50,131 nt of DNA from an uncultured Eubacterium sp. (GTDB lineage Bacteria; Bacillota; Clostridia; Oscillospirales; CAG-272), in NCBI GenBank assembly GCA_900544285.1, contig UQUT01000012.1, positions 1 through 50,131 of the forward strand, written 5' to 3'. Made by a program: the position numbers and the translations under genes. This document shows positions 32,416-40,545 of the stretch, one piece after another (within the stretch, counting starts at the first letter, position 1; the number at the start of each line of letters is the position of its first letter). The notes under the pieces are model-generated. The model searched no databases. It was not told the origin of the DNA and was given only the letters and a program-made list of their open reading frames with translations.

Positions 32416-33863
32416 CCTTTAATTCCTGGGAATTTCTTATTTTCTATCCGATAACGCTGCTCCTTTATTTCCTGCTGCCGAAAAAATGGAGCCGGATAAG
32501 CCTGCTCTTTATGAGCGCGATTTTCTATCTCGCTTGGAATTACAAGCTGATTGTGCTGATAATGTTTACAACGGCGGTTTCGTATTTCTGCGCGAGAATA
32601 ATCGAAAAAACGGAGAAAAAAGCCGTAAAAAAGCTGTGTCTTGTCGTGACGCTTATTGCCTGTCTCGGCGTGCTTTTCTTCTTCAAATATTATAATTTCC
32701 TTGCCGAAACTCTCGGCTGGGCGATAAAAGCGGCGGGCGGCGGAACATACGATTTCACGCTCAACCTCGTTCTTCCCGTCGGCATTTCGTTTTATACCTT
32801 CCAGACGCTTTCCTATGCCATCGACGTTTACAGGGGAACGGAAAAGGTTGAAAAGGATTTCGCGCTTTATTGCCTTTTCGTCACGTTCTTCCCGCAGCTC
32901 GTTGCGGGACCTATCGAACGCCCCGGAAACCTCATTCCCCAGCTCCGCGAGAAAAACAAGCTGACGGCGGAAAACGCCCGTGCGGGACTCTGGAAAATGG
33001 GCGTCGGATTTTTCAAAAAGATAGTCGTTGCCGACCTTGTCGCCGGATATGTGAACTCCGTGTTCAACTCTCCCGAAAGCGCAACTGGCTTCGGCGTTGT
33101 CATTGCGTCCATGCTCTTTGCCGTACAGATTTACTGTGACTTTTCCGGCTATACGGATATCGCCATCGGCTGTTCGCGCGTCATGGGCATACGCCTTATG
33201 AAAAACTTTGACCGCCCGTATACGTCGCAGACGATAAAGGAATTTTGGAACAGATGGCATATAAGCCTTTCAACGTGGCTGCGCGACTATCTGTATTTCC
33301 CGCTTGGCGGAAGCAGATGCTCGAAATCGCGCCATATGTTCAACATTTTCATAGTGTTCCTCGCGAGCGGCATATGGCACGGCGCAAACTGGACTTTCGT
33401 CCTCTGGGGAATTCTTCACGGAATTTACAGGATAGTCGGCGAGCTTACGTATCCGCTCCGCGAAAAGCTGTGGGCGAAGCTCGGCGTTGACACAAAGAGC
33501 GCGCCGATTGTTATCCTCCGCAGGCTGAACACGTTTGCTCTTGTGTGCTTTTCGTGGGTATTCTTCCGCGCAAACTCCCTTTCCGACCTCGGCGTACTGC
33601 TTTCAAAGTTGTTCACCTCGTGGGGAAGCCTTCCGGAGACGATTTCCGCAATGGGACTCGGCGCCGCGGCGATTATCGTCACCGTCCTTTCGATTATCGT
33701 CCTCGACGAATTCGATATTCTCACAAGCCGTGAGGACAGCGCGCTTTCCGTCTGCACAAGGGGCAGAATAAGCACGGTGTGGTGCGTATGGGCTGTCGCC
33801 GTTGCATGGATAATGCTTCTTTCCGTCGGCGGGGCAAGCTCCTTTATCTATTTCCAGTTCTGA
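32412..33863 (+). CDS. MBOAT-family O-acyltransferase (AlgI/DltB-like)
   Basis: A 483-residue integral membrane acyltransferase with about ten or more helices. Members such as AlgI and PatA carry acetyl groups across the membrane for transfer to exopolysaccharide or cell wall. Diagnostic motifs are LPVGISFYTFQTLSYAIDVYRG (shared by AlgI homologues, about 118-139), PQLVAGPIERP (about 160-170), FWNRWHISLSTWLRDYLYFPLGG (about 278-300) and SGIWHGANWTFVLWG with the invariant His near 323. The ATG overlaps the previous stop. Neighbouring SGNH proteins on both sides match the alginate-acetylation gene plan. Confidence 0.93.
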   Translation: MTFNSWEFLIFYPITLLLYFLLPKKWSRISLLFMSAIFYLAWNYKLIVLIMFTTAVSYFCARIIEKTEKKAVKKLCLVVTLIACLGVLFFFKYYNFLAETLGWAIKAAGGGTYDFTLNLVLPVGISFYTFQTLSYAIDVYRGTEKVEKDFALYCLFVTFFPQLVAGPIERPGNLIPQLREKNKLTAENARAGLWKMGVGFFKKIVVADLVAGYVNSVFNSPESATGFGVVIASMLFAVQIYCDFSGYTDIAIGCSRVMGIRLMKNFDRPYTSQTIKEFWNRWHISLSTWLRDYLYFPLGGSRCSKSRHMFNIFIVFLASGIWHGANWTFVLWGILHGIYRIVGELTYPLREKLWAKLGVDTKSAPIVILRRLNTFALVCFSWVFFRANSLSDLGVLLSKLFTSWGSLPETISAMGLGAAAIIVTVLSIIVLDEFDILTSREDSALSVCTRGRISTVWCVWAVAVAWIMLLSVGGASSFIYFQF

Positions 33864-33879
33864 GGGGAGGTAAATATAT

Positions 33880-35310
33880 ATGAAAAAAGCCTGGATAACT
33901 TTTATTTGTCTCTTTCTCTGCGTGCTGATTCCGTTCGGCACCGTCGCCGCGATAGGCTTCGGACTGCCCTCGCAGTTCGGAAATACCTTCCTCGGCGAGC
34001 TTGAAAACAAAATCGACCGTCTCTATTCGCTTGATAAGCCGAAAATCGTCGTAATCGGCGGCAGCAGCGTCCCCTTCGGGGTCGACTCGAAGCTGACGGA
34101 AAAGGCGCTCGGCATGCCGACCGTAAACTTCGGCCTTTATGCTACCCTCGGCACAAAAATGATGCTCGACATCTCAAAAGGCGCGATAAAGAAGGGCGAT
34201 ATAATCGTAATCGCGCCGGAAACCGACGCGCAGACGTATTCCATGTTTTTCAATTCCGAATCGGCATGGCAGGCTTGTGACAGCGATTTTTCAATTCTCC
34301 GGAAAATGTCGCCGGACAGCATTTTTCCGATGCTCGGCGGCTTCTGGAAATATTCCGCGCAGAAGCTGAAATATTATCGCGCGGATTCTCCGCTTGACCC
34401 TGCCGGCGTTTATAACAAAAAGTCGTTTGACGAATACGGGGATATCGTTTTTTCCAGACCCTACAACATAATGCAGGGCGATTATGACAGCTCCTCCGTT
34501 ATAAAGTTTACAAAAGATATCGTCAGCCCCGATTTCATTGCTTATGTAAACGATTATATAAAGTACGCCGAAAAGAAAGGCGCGACGGTATATTTCTCGT
34601 TTGCTCCGGCAAATGAGGACGCAATCGACCCCGATACAACGCTTGAAAGCCTTGAAGAATTTACAAAATTTATATCGGACAGCTTCAATTGCAAGGTCAT
34701 AAGCGACCCGAACAGCTATATTTATCCGAGCGGCTACTTCTATGACAGTAATTTTCATATGAATGACGCAGGTACAGTTCTTCATACGGCAACGCTTGTA
34801 AACGATCTTGCCGCGGCAATGGGAAAAGAGCCGGCGATCGATATAAAAGTTCCGGACGCGCCCGAAAAGCCGAAGGAGGACGATTACGACGTCAGCTATG
34901 ATGAAAATTCAAAATATTTCGTTTATGAGGAAAATAAAGCAGGATATATAATCACGGGTATGACGGAGGAAGGAAAGAAGCTTTCGTCCGTCACAACTCC
35001 GAGAGCGTATGAAGGAAAACGCGTTGTTTCCGTCGCACGCGGAGCGTTTGACGGCTCGTCCGCCGTTGATATATATATCACCACCGGTATAACTCAACTT
35101 GCCGACGGCGCATTTGCCGGCGCAACAGCACTGAAACGCGTTCACATTCTCGCAACCGACCCGAACAACACGACGGTAAACAACGTCACGGGAGGTCTTA
35201 CGGACGGTATGGCAAAGGGAGCGGTGTTCTGCGTGCCGAAGGGGTGCGCGGGAGAATTCTCCTCAAACTATTTCTGGGGTCCGTATGCGGACTATATTAC
35301 AGAAGAATGA
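33880..35310 (+). CDS. SGNH-type acyltransferase partner with C-terminal LRR segment
   Basis: A 476-residue exported or membrane-anchored protein. A hydrophobic N terminus (about 4-27) is followed by an SGNH/DHHW-like domain: VVIGGSSVPFGVDS as nucleophile block (near 50-63) and DSNFHMNDAGT as the His-containing block (near 290). This matches the partner proteins of MBOAT acetylation systems. Residues about 345-470 form a BspA-like leucine-rich segment (VVSVARGAFDGSSAVDIYI, ITQLADGAFAGATALKRVHI). GAGGGGAGG precedes the ATG. Terminator at 35314-35342. The LRR order is reversed compared with the lipoprotein at the operon start. Confidence 0.83.
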   Translation: MKKAWITFICLFLCVLIPFGTVAAIGFGLPSQFGNTFLGELENKIDRLYSLDKPKIVVIGGSSVPFGVDSKLTEKALGMPTVNFGLYATLGTKMMLDISKGAIKKGDIIVIAPETDAQTYSMFFNSESAWQACDSDFSILRKMSPDSIFPMLGGFWKYSAQKLKYYRADSPLDPAGVYNKKSFDEYGDIVFSRPYNIMQGDYDSSSVIKFTKDIVSPDFIAYVNDYIKYAEKKGATVYFSFAPANEDAIDPDTTLESLEEFTKFISDSFNCKVISDPNSYIYPSGYFYDSNFHMNDAGTVLHTATLVNDLAAAMGKEPAIDIKVPDAPEKPKEDDYDVSYDENSKYFVYEENKAGYIITGMTEEGKKLSSVTTPRAYEGKRVVSVARGAFDGSSAVDIYITTGITQLADGAFAGATALKRVHILATDPNNTTVNNVTGGLTDGMAKGAVFCVPKGCAGEFSSNYFWGPYADYITEE

Positions 35311-35313
35311 AAT

Positions 35314-35342
35314 AAAAAACCCGCCTGTCAGGCGGGTTTTTT
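35314..35342 (+). terminator. terminator of the O-acetylation operon
   Basis: AAAAAACCCGCC and GGCGGGTTTTTT with a TGTCA loop, directly after the last stop codon. Confidence 0.93.
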
Positions 35343-35454
35343 GAGATAAGAGAGAAGATCGAAGAGAAGCTGTGCGACAGAGCCGCGGAGTTGTTGTGGT
35401 CTGCGCAGGCGGGTCGTGCATGCGATGAAGAAAGTGAAAAAGTTTTCTTTTGCA

Positions 35455-35640
35455 AAGCCTTTCCCAATGGGGGAGATTTGCAAGCGGTGCGGAGCACCCT
35501 TGCAGGCTTCGCCGAGAAGAGGGAGGTGGCACGGCTTACCGCACCGGAGAGGGCTCAAAGCAAAAGGAGCGGAAAACCACCACTTTAATGAAAATATAAA
35601 ATATTTGCGCGAAACAATAACCGAAGTTTCTTTTGCCTTT
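35455..35640. repeat. R2 copy (inverted) joined to an R1 copy
   Basis: 35461-35560 is an inverted R2 copy (GGAGATTTGCAAGCGGTGCG, AGGCTTCGCCGAGAAGAGGG). It runs into a R1 unit at about 35559-35640 with AATGAAAATATAAAATATTT and AACAATAACCGAAGTTTC, but no intact hairpin tip. The gap 35343-35767 holds no gene that I can support. Confidence 0.75.
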
Positions 35641-35705
35641 TGTGCAAGCCCCGTCTGTGCAGATACTTAAACATTTTGTTGCACTTCACTTGACAATTTA
35701 CCGTC

Positions 35706-35745
35706 TTAAAAAGAGCACGGAATGCATTTTGCATTCCGTGCTTTG
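35706..35745 (-). terminator. terminator after the FliB-like gene
   Basis: On the minus strand AGCACGGAATGCA and TGCATTCCGTGCT pair, followed by CTTTTTAAG. It lies about 25 bases after the stop at 35768. Confidence 0.9.
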
Positions 35746-35767
35746 ATTTTAATGTCGGAACGAGCTT

Positions 35768-36913
35768 TCATATCGACGAAAAATCGCATGAGGAAAGCTC
35801 GCTTTTCGCCTTCATCGCTTTCGCAAGGTTGTCCGGCAGGGGCGAATTTTCCGCAAGACGGAAAAATGCCGCCGTGACGTCGACAAGGGAATTTATATCG
35901 GGCGAGGTGAGCGTATAACCGACAGCCGCGACGCGCCACAGCCCGTAAACGGCGCACATGGCTTTCATGTTGTCGGAAAGAGAACAGCCGTCATCGGAGA
36001 AGGGGAGACCTTCATAGAAAAAGTGGTTGACGAGGACGTTTTCAAACATCCTTTCCCATTCCGGAAACGCTTTTTCAAAATCGGAGCTTGCCTTTTCGTA
36101 ATTTCCGGCAAACCTGTCCGTGTCAAAGCCGAGGTTCTCCGCCGCCTTTTGCGCAAACGGATAGATTGAATGTCTGAAATCAAATCCAGAGAGCAGTCTT
36201 GCGGCAATTTTCAGAGCGGAAAGCTCCGCATGCTTTTTTTCTGTCGACGGCGACGCGCCGTCTGTTGACGAAAGTGCCTTGCGGATTGTGTCATCCGTAC
36301 CTTTTTCAAATGCGACGTCGAGCTCTTCCGCGATTTTCACGGCGAAGGAAAGTCTTTCGGAGAGAGGTGCTCTTCTGTCCTGCAGGACGGATATCAGCTT
36401 TTGCCTGACGGGAACGTAAAACCGCGTTTTTATGTCATCGTCCGGAGAAGGGGTGAAAACTTCGCGGAAGTCGAGCGGGAGTTTTATAAACGAAATGGGT
36501 TCTTTCTTTGCGAAAAGCAGCTCGCAGACTCCCTCGCACGACGCGACGACAGAACACTCGTTTGCATGGCGGGTGCGCGGGCTTCTCGGATAAAACCGAC
36601 AGACAGACGTAAGCGAGTCTTCGCCGCAATGGCGCTGAAGTGCACAGTAACCGTCAGGGTCGTGCATGGGACATTCGCCGTCATATCTTTTGGCAAGCAC
36701 CGCATAACGCTCGCGCGTCGGATGGTCGAGAACATAGACAGAGCCGTCCAGCCTTTTGCGCAGATCGTGCGGACAGTTCATCCCGATAAGTCTGAAATAT
36801 TCCTCCATCCCGAAGGTTATCTCCCAACCGTAACAGCAGGTCTGTCTGCATGAAGATATCTTGCATTTGAAATCCGGATAAATATCCGGAACGGTGAACA
36901 TTTTTTCGGGCAT
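35768..36913 (-). CDS. flagellin lysine-N-methylase family protein (FliB-like)
   Basis: A 381-residue protein with the FliB cysteine pattern: CKISSCRQTCCYGWEI near residues 17-32, then CPMHDPDGYCALQRHCGE (about 81-98), CRFYPR (about 105) and CSVVASCEGVCELLF (about 119-133). FliB enzymes methylate lysines on flagellin in Salmonella and are thought to use a metal cluster. Many clostridial homologues exist in genomes without flagella next to them, and no flagellar gene is seen here, so the substrate may be another surface protein. The start ATG at 36913 has only a modest GGAAAGG site. It has no obvious operon partner. Confidence 0.82.
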   Translation of the reverse strand: MPEKMFTVPDIYPDFKCKISSCRQTCCYGWEITFGMEEYFRLIGMNCPHDLRKRLDGSVYVLDHPTRERYAVLAKRYDGECPMHDPDGYCALQRHCGEDSLTSVCRFYPRSPRTRHANECSVVASCEGVCELLFAKKEPISFIKLPLDFREVFTPSPDDDIKTRFYVPVRQKLISVLQDRRAPLSERLSFAVKIAEELDVAFEKGTDDTIRKALSSTDGASPSTEKKHAELSALKIAARLLSGFDFRHSIYPFAQKAAENLGFDTDRFAGNYEKASSDFEKAFPEWERMFENVLVNHFFYEGLPFSDDGCSLSDNMKAMCAVYGLWRVAAVGYTLTSPDINSLVDVTAAFFRLAENSPLPDNLAKAMKAKSELSSCDFSSI

Positions 36914-36991
36914 AAACTGCGCCTTTCCGCAAAAAATAAAAAATATGCTATATTTTATACCCTTTTTTTGGGAAAATCAAGAGGGAAAAAT

Positions 36992-37072
36992 AAAAAAATC
37001 CGTCGGCAGACGGATTTTTTCGGAGTTCGCGCAACAAAAAACAGCGGAAGAGTGTTCTTTCGCTGTTTTTGG
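36992..37072 (-). terminator. tandem terminator hairpins after the small lipoprotein
   Basis: Two stems: AAAAACAGCG/CGCTGTTTTT type at about 37035-37070 and AAAAAATCCGTC/GACGGATTTTTT at 36992-37020. Both have T-runs on the minus strand and separate the lipoprotein gene from the FliB-like gene. Confidence 0.88.
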
Positions 37073-37083
37073 ATTTTGAAAAA

Positions 37084-37449
37084 TTACTTCTTGTTATAGG
37101 TTGCGCCGCCGATGGTAATCGTTTTTGCGCTCTTATCCTGAGAGAAGGACTGAGAGCCGCTGTAATTTGAGCCGTCGCCTTCGTATGTGAAGGTGATTGT
37201 CTCCTTGCCGTCGTCGCCTTTTGCAATCTTATATGTGCCGCTGTAAGAGGTTTCCTTCTCAAATCCGAGAACCGAAGCCTTTACCGTAACGGTAACCTTG
37301 TTGCCCGAGAATTTATACGTAACTTCGCCGCCGGCAAACCCGAAAAGGCTTGCTTTACCTGTGTATTCGCCGAAGAGCATTGTTGCGCAGGACGTGAGCA
37401 GAAGAGCTGCCATTGCAAGAACAAGGGTGAGTGCGATGATTTTCTTCAT
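37084..37449 (-). CDS. small lipoprotein
   Basis: A 121-residue exported lipoprotein. Signal peptide MKKIIALTLVLAMAALLLTSC with lipobox LTSC at Cys21. The mature part is a small beta-rich domain with Gly/Tyr/Thr-rich strands (TYKFSGNKVTVTVKAS, GTYKIAKGDDGKETITFTYEG), resembling the generic clostridial lipocalin-like or DUF-type surface lipoproteins. Function unknown. AAAGGATC precedes the ATG, and a perfect-consensus promoter lies 34 bases upstream, so strong expression is likely. Confidence 0.82.
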   Translation of the reverse strand: MKKIIALTLVLAMAALLLTSCATMLFGEYTGKASLFGFAGGEVTYKFSGNKVTVTVKASVLGFEKETSYSGTYKIAKGDDGKETITFTYEGDGSNYSGSQSFSQDKSAKTITIGGATYNKK

Positions 37450-37482
37450 AGTGATATTGATCCTTTCTTTGATTGTGATATT

Positions 37483-37511
37483 ATTATAGCTTTTTTCGCG
37501 GCGATTGTCAA
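37483..37511 (-). promoter_or_regulatory. consensus promoter of the small lipoprotein gene
   Basis: On the minus strand TTGACA (37506-37511) and TATAAT (37483-37488) with 17 bases between. The -35 box contains the TGA stop codon of the upstream fucosidase gene (37508-37510). Confidence 0.88.
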
Positions 37512-38599
37512 TAAGGGAAACAATTATTTTCCGCGGCGGCGATATCGTTTTTCAGCCTTTCGAGCGCGGTGTAATATGCCTCCGGCACGACTCCGTCTCC
37601 GTCCGGCGCGATGTTCAGAAGCAGGTTCCCGCCGAATTTTTTTGCCACCTCGTACTGATGAAGCGTTATCTCCGGCGCACGGTATTTGTCCGCGTTTTTC
37701 ACATATGACCAGCCCCCGCCGACATGCCATATCTGCGCCGTTTCCCAAGGGACGTCGGGTTTTTCCGTCGGCAGTTTACATTCAAAGCGCGAGCAGTAAT
37801 CGCCTGTGCCCCAGAGCCTGTCGTTTACTATGATCTGCGGCTGAAGCGCACGGATTTCGTCAATTTTCATTGCGCCTTCAAGCGACGGAAGTGTGCCGTC
37901 GAACCAGAGAAGGTCGATCTGCCCGTAGCGCGTCAGAAGCTCGCGCACCTGACCGTTGAAATAGCGGACGAGCATTTTCTTGTGTGCCGCCGGCATTTCC
38001 GGTATTCTGTCGACGGGCTTATGGTCGGCGTCCTCGTGCGGTCTCTCCGGATATTTTTCGGAGCGGGAGCCGGAGGCAAACGACATATATTTTCTGTTCA
38101 GTCTCCAGTCCGGCGGGGAATAATAAAGCCCGATTTTAAGCCCGACCTTGCGGCAAGCCGAAACATATTCCGCGACGAGGTCACGCCCGCCGAGATACTG
38201 CTTTGTTGAAAAGTCGCCGAAGTCGGAAGGCCAAAGCGCATAGCCGTCATGGTGCTTTGTCGTAAAAACGGCATATGAAAAGCCTGCGTTTTTCGCCGCC
38301 GAAAGCCACTTTTCCGGCTCGAAATGCCCCGGATTGAATTTCTCCGCAAGCGCCCAGTATTCGTTCGGGGTCAGAATTCCGTTGCCCTTTGCCCGGCGGT
38401 CGGGATTGTCCATCATGCCCCACGAAATATCGATATCGTCACCCGCGGCGGAAATGCCGAAATGAATGAAAAGTCCGAGATTTGTTTTCTCAAAAAACCA
38501 TTGCGCGGCGGGGTCTGTTGTCATTGTGAGCGTCTTTCCGGACGCCGCATAGCCGATTACGTTATGTTGCTCGGCTGCGGTTTTTGCGTTATCCGACAT
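37508..38599 (-). CDS. alpha-L-fucosidase (GH29)
   Basis: A 363-residue glycoside hydrolase that would release L-fucose from glycans. GH29 hallmarks: FFEKTNLGLFIHFGISA (about 33-49), AKNAGFSYAVFTTKHHDGYALWPS (about 103-126), SACRKVGLKIGLYYSPPDW and the nucleophile region IDLLWFDGTLPS with the likely catalytic Asp near 230. The C-terminal NLLLNIAPDGDGVVPE segment is also typical. There is no beta-sandwich after the catalytic barrel and no signal peptide, so it is a short, cytoplasmic enzyme acting on imported oligosaccharides. ATG at 38599 chosen for GGAGG 7 bases upstream. Third gene of an operon with DUF4364 and DUF624 genes. Confidence 0.9.
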   Translation of the reverse strand: MSDNAKTAAEQHNVIGYAASGKTLTMTTDPAAQWFFEKTNLGLFIHFGISAAGDDIDISWGMMDNPDRRAKGNGILTPNEYWALAEKFNPGHFEPEKWLSAAKNAGFSYAVFTTKHHDGYALWPSDFGDFSTKQYLGGRDLVAEYVSACRKVGLKIGLYYSPPDWRLNRKYMSFASGSRSEKYPERPHEDADHKPVDRIPEMPAAHKKMLVRYFNGQVRELLTRYGQIDLLWFDGTLPSLEGAMKIDEIRALQPQIIVNDRLWGTGDYCSRFECKLPTEKPDVPWETAQIWHVGGGWSYVKNADKYRAPEITLHQYEVAKKFGGNLLLNIAPDGDGVVPEAYYTALERLKNDIAAAENNCFPY

Positions 38600-38612
38600 G
38601 ATTTTTCCTCCG

Positions 38613-39635
38613 TCAGTCCTCGTCATTTTCTATGTGACCTTTTCCCGTTCTTTCGGGAATGTCCGCTCTGGCGTCCTCTTCGGCTTCTTCCGCTTCTTTC
38701 GGATTGTTCTTGTAATACGGGTCAATCATCAGTTTTTCAACCTTCGGATATCCCGCATAAACGGAGATATACGTCATTGTTGAGAAGAGAATGAGGATTG
38801 CAATGATAATTCCGATGGGCATAAACAGTGTCGACCCCATGAACGCCAGTACGCAAAGCGCAATGCAGGCGAGAAGGGCAATGACGTTTTTGCCGAGATT
38901 GAGAATTGAGAAAATGAATGAGTTTTTCAGCATTTTCGTAAACTTCATGTCAAAGGTGACTATCATCAGGTACATATAAACGCGCAGGAAGAGGTAGACC
39001 GCTGTCATGAAGATTGAGCAGAAGAAGAGAATGTAATACGTGTTATAGTTGACGTAATACCACATTATCGAATAGCCGCAGGCGAAAAGCATTGCGCAAT
39101 CGATTATGCCGAAAAGCAGTCCTTTTCCGAAGTTGTTCTTGATTGCGGAAAAGAAATCATCGAAAATGAAAATATGCTCGCCGCGCACCGTTTCTCTTAT
39201 AAGGTACGTACAGCCGACGTTGACAAGGCCGAACGTGATTATAAACAGCGCGCCTATGCCGAGAAGAATATAGGTCGTGACTGTCGGCGCGGCGGTTTCC
39301 GCCATTTTGCCCCATGCCCCGAAAAGCACTCCGAAGGCGGGATTTGTTCCGCCTGCCGTCTTTATGCCGTAAAGCACGGAGAAAAACGGGCTTGCCGGCT
39401 CGGATGAAAGGTTGCTGAAATAACCGCTGAGCGCAAGGAAAAGAAACAGAACGGGGAAGTTTCCGAAGATGTAAAAGAGGTTTATAGTCATGATGTTTGA
39501 AATTCTGCGGAAATAGAGACGGAAAAAGTTTCTGAGGCTGTAACCTTTTATAACGTCCTTTTTGTCGACGCCTTTTCCGTCTCTGAGTATGCTTCGCCAG
39601 ATGAAATTCGGCTTTTTCGGTGTTTTATCTGCCAT
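38613..39635 (-). CDS. DUF624 (YesL-like) membrane protein
   Basis: A 340-residue protein with six or more membrane helices. The opening FFRLYFRRISNIMTINLFYIFGNFPV (about 37-62) is typical of the DUF624/YesL family, whose members often lie in carbohydrate-use operons. It is longer than usual YesL (about 210 residues) owing to inserted helices near 85-130 and an acidic, charged C terminus (KEAEEAEEDARAD). Its start codon overlaps the DUF4364 stop by one base (TAATG), and the fucosidase starts 13 bases after its stop. A role in fucoside uptake is only positional inference. Confidence 0.8.
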   Translation of the reverse strand: MADKTPKKPNFIWRSILRDGKGVDKKDVIKGYSLRNFFRLYFRRISNIMTINLFYIFGNFPVLFLFLALSGYFSNLSSEPASPFFSVLYGIKTAGGTNPAFGVLFGAWGKMAETAAPTVTTYILLGIGALFIITFGLVNVGCTYLIRETVRGEHIFIFDDFFSAIKNNFGKGLLFGIIDCAMLFACGYSIMWYYVNYNTYYILFFCSIFMTAVYLFLRVYMYLMIVTFDMKFTKMLKNSFIFSILNLGKNVIALLACIALCVLAFMGSTLFMPIGIIIAILILFSTMTYISVYAGYPKVEKLMIDPYYKNNPKEAEEAEEDARADIPERTGKGHIENDED

Positions 39636-40225
39636 TACGGATTTTCCTCCTCTCCGTCATATTCAACATCCCCCGCCCATGCGTCGGCAAGGTAATTTAT
39701 GTCGCCTGAAAGTATGCTCAGCACCCCGCGATAAAGGAGCTCGGGGTCTTCATTGCAGTTCATTCTCATCAGCTCCGCCTGATGACGTGTTTCAAAGAGT
39801 ACGGAAAGCGAAAAGAACTCGCCGTTTTTATCCGTATAGCGACAGATGAGCCGGCATTTTCCGTCAGCGGCGTCCTCAAGGGTGCATGACTGCTTTGCTC
39901 CCCTGCTGTGGAACGAAAGAAGTCGCATTGCCGAACGCAGACTGCGCTCGCGTATTGACTGAATGATGTTGCTTTGCATTGTTTCCGCGGCAACCGTTCC
40001 GTCAACCGTTATTTCGTAAAGCTCGACGCCGTCTTTTTCAAATTTACGGACGGCGCTTGTCTCGCAGAGCTCGTAAAAACAGTCCATAAAATCGAACTGA
40101 TTGACAAATCCGTCCTGAACGACAATGTCGTTTAGCGTCACCATATCGACGGGACGTTCAATGTTTTTCAGCAGGTACAATATGAAAATCTTTATATCGT
40201 TTTTATCCGTAAGCTGTTTTGCCAT
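39635..40225 (-). CDS. DUF4364 family regulator-like protein
   Basis: A 196-residue cytoplasmic protein with an N-terminal winged-helix-like region (DIKIFILYLLKNIERPVDMVTLNDIV, about 10-35) and a C-terminal ligand-like domain, as in DUF4364 proteins of Clostridia, which are related to PadR-like regulators. DNA binding is probable from the fold, not shown. It is the first gene of the DUF624-fucosidase operon. AAAACC context gives a weak ribosome binding site (GGAGAAAACC before ATG). The AT-rich upstream region around 40235-40275 has several -10-like boxes but no clear single promoter. Confidence 0.72.
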   Translation of the reverse strand: MAKQLTDKNDIKIFILYLLKNIERPVDMVTLNDIVVQDGFVNQFDFMDCFYELCETSAVRKFEKDGVELYEITVDGTVAAETMQSNIIQSIRERSLRSAMRLLSFHSRGAKQSCTLEDAADGKCRLICRYTDKNGEFFSLSVLFETRHQAELMRMNCNEDPELLYRGVLSILSGDINYLADAWAGDVEYDGEEENP

Positions 40226-40366
40226 GGTTTTCTCCGTAAAAATATTCTAATTCACATTAAATATTAACACATTTTTGCCCGGTTGTACAGAGCTTTTGAA
40301 AGTATTTCGGGAAAATTTATTTTGAGACTTACGGAGTTGTGACTGAAGGGAGTCTTTAACAAACTC

Positions 40367-40480
40367 CTTCCGTCATTTTATCGCGAAAATGCCACCCACC
40401 CTCTTCTCGGCGACGCCTACAAGGGTGTTTCGCACGCTTGCAAATCTCCCACGAGGGAGAGGCTGTGCAGGAGAAAATTT
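40367..40480 (+). repeat. R2 repeat copy
   Basis: Contains CTCTTCTCGGCGACGCCT and CGCACGCTTGCAAATCTCCC. Its first 52 bases (40367-40418) are an exact reverse complement of 43933-43984. The 320-base gap 40226-40545 holds this repeat and the terminator below. Confidence 0.85.
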
Positions 40481-40508
40481 TTTCACTTTTCCCTCTGCGC
40501 TCTTAACT

Positions 40509-40540
40509 CAAAAAATCCCCGCACAAGCGGGGATTTTTTG
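40509..40540 (-). terminator. terminator after the DUF11 gene
   Basis: AAAAAATCCCCGC and GCGGGGATTTTTT around ACAA. T-runs on both strands. Confidence 0.92.
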
Positions 40541-40545
40541 AGTTT

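Noticed and set aside
31794..33260. 488-residue open frame on the minus strand
   Set aside because: It lies antisense to the lipoprotein and MBOAT genes, has no ribosome binding site and a low-complexity, Arg-rich product. It is a shadow caused by codon bias.
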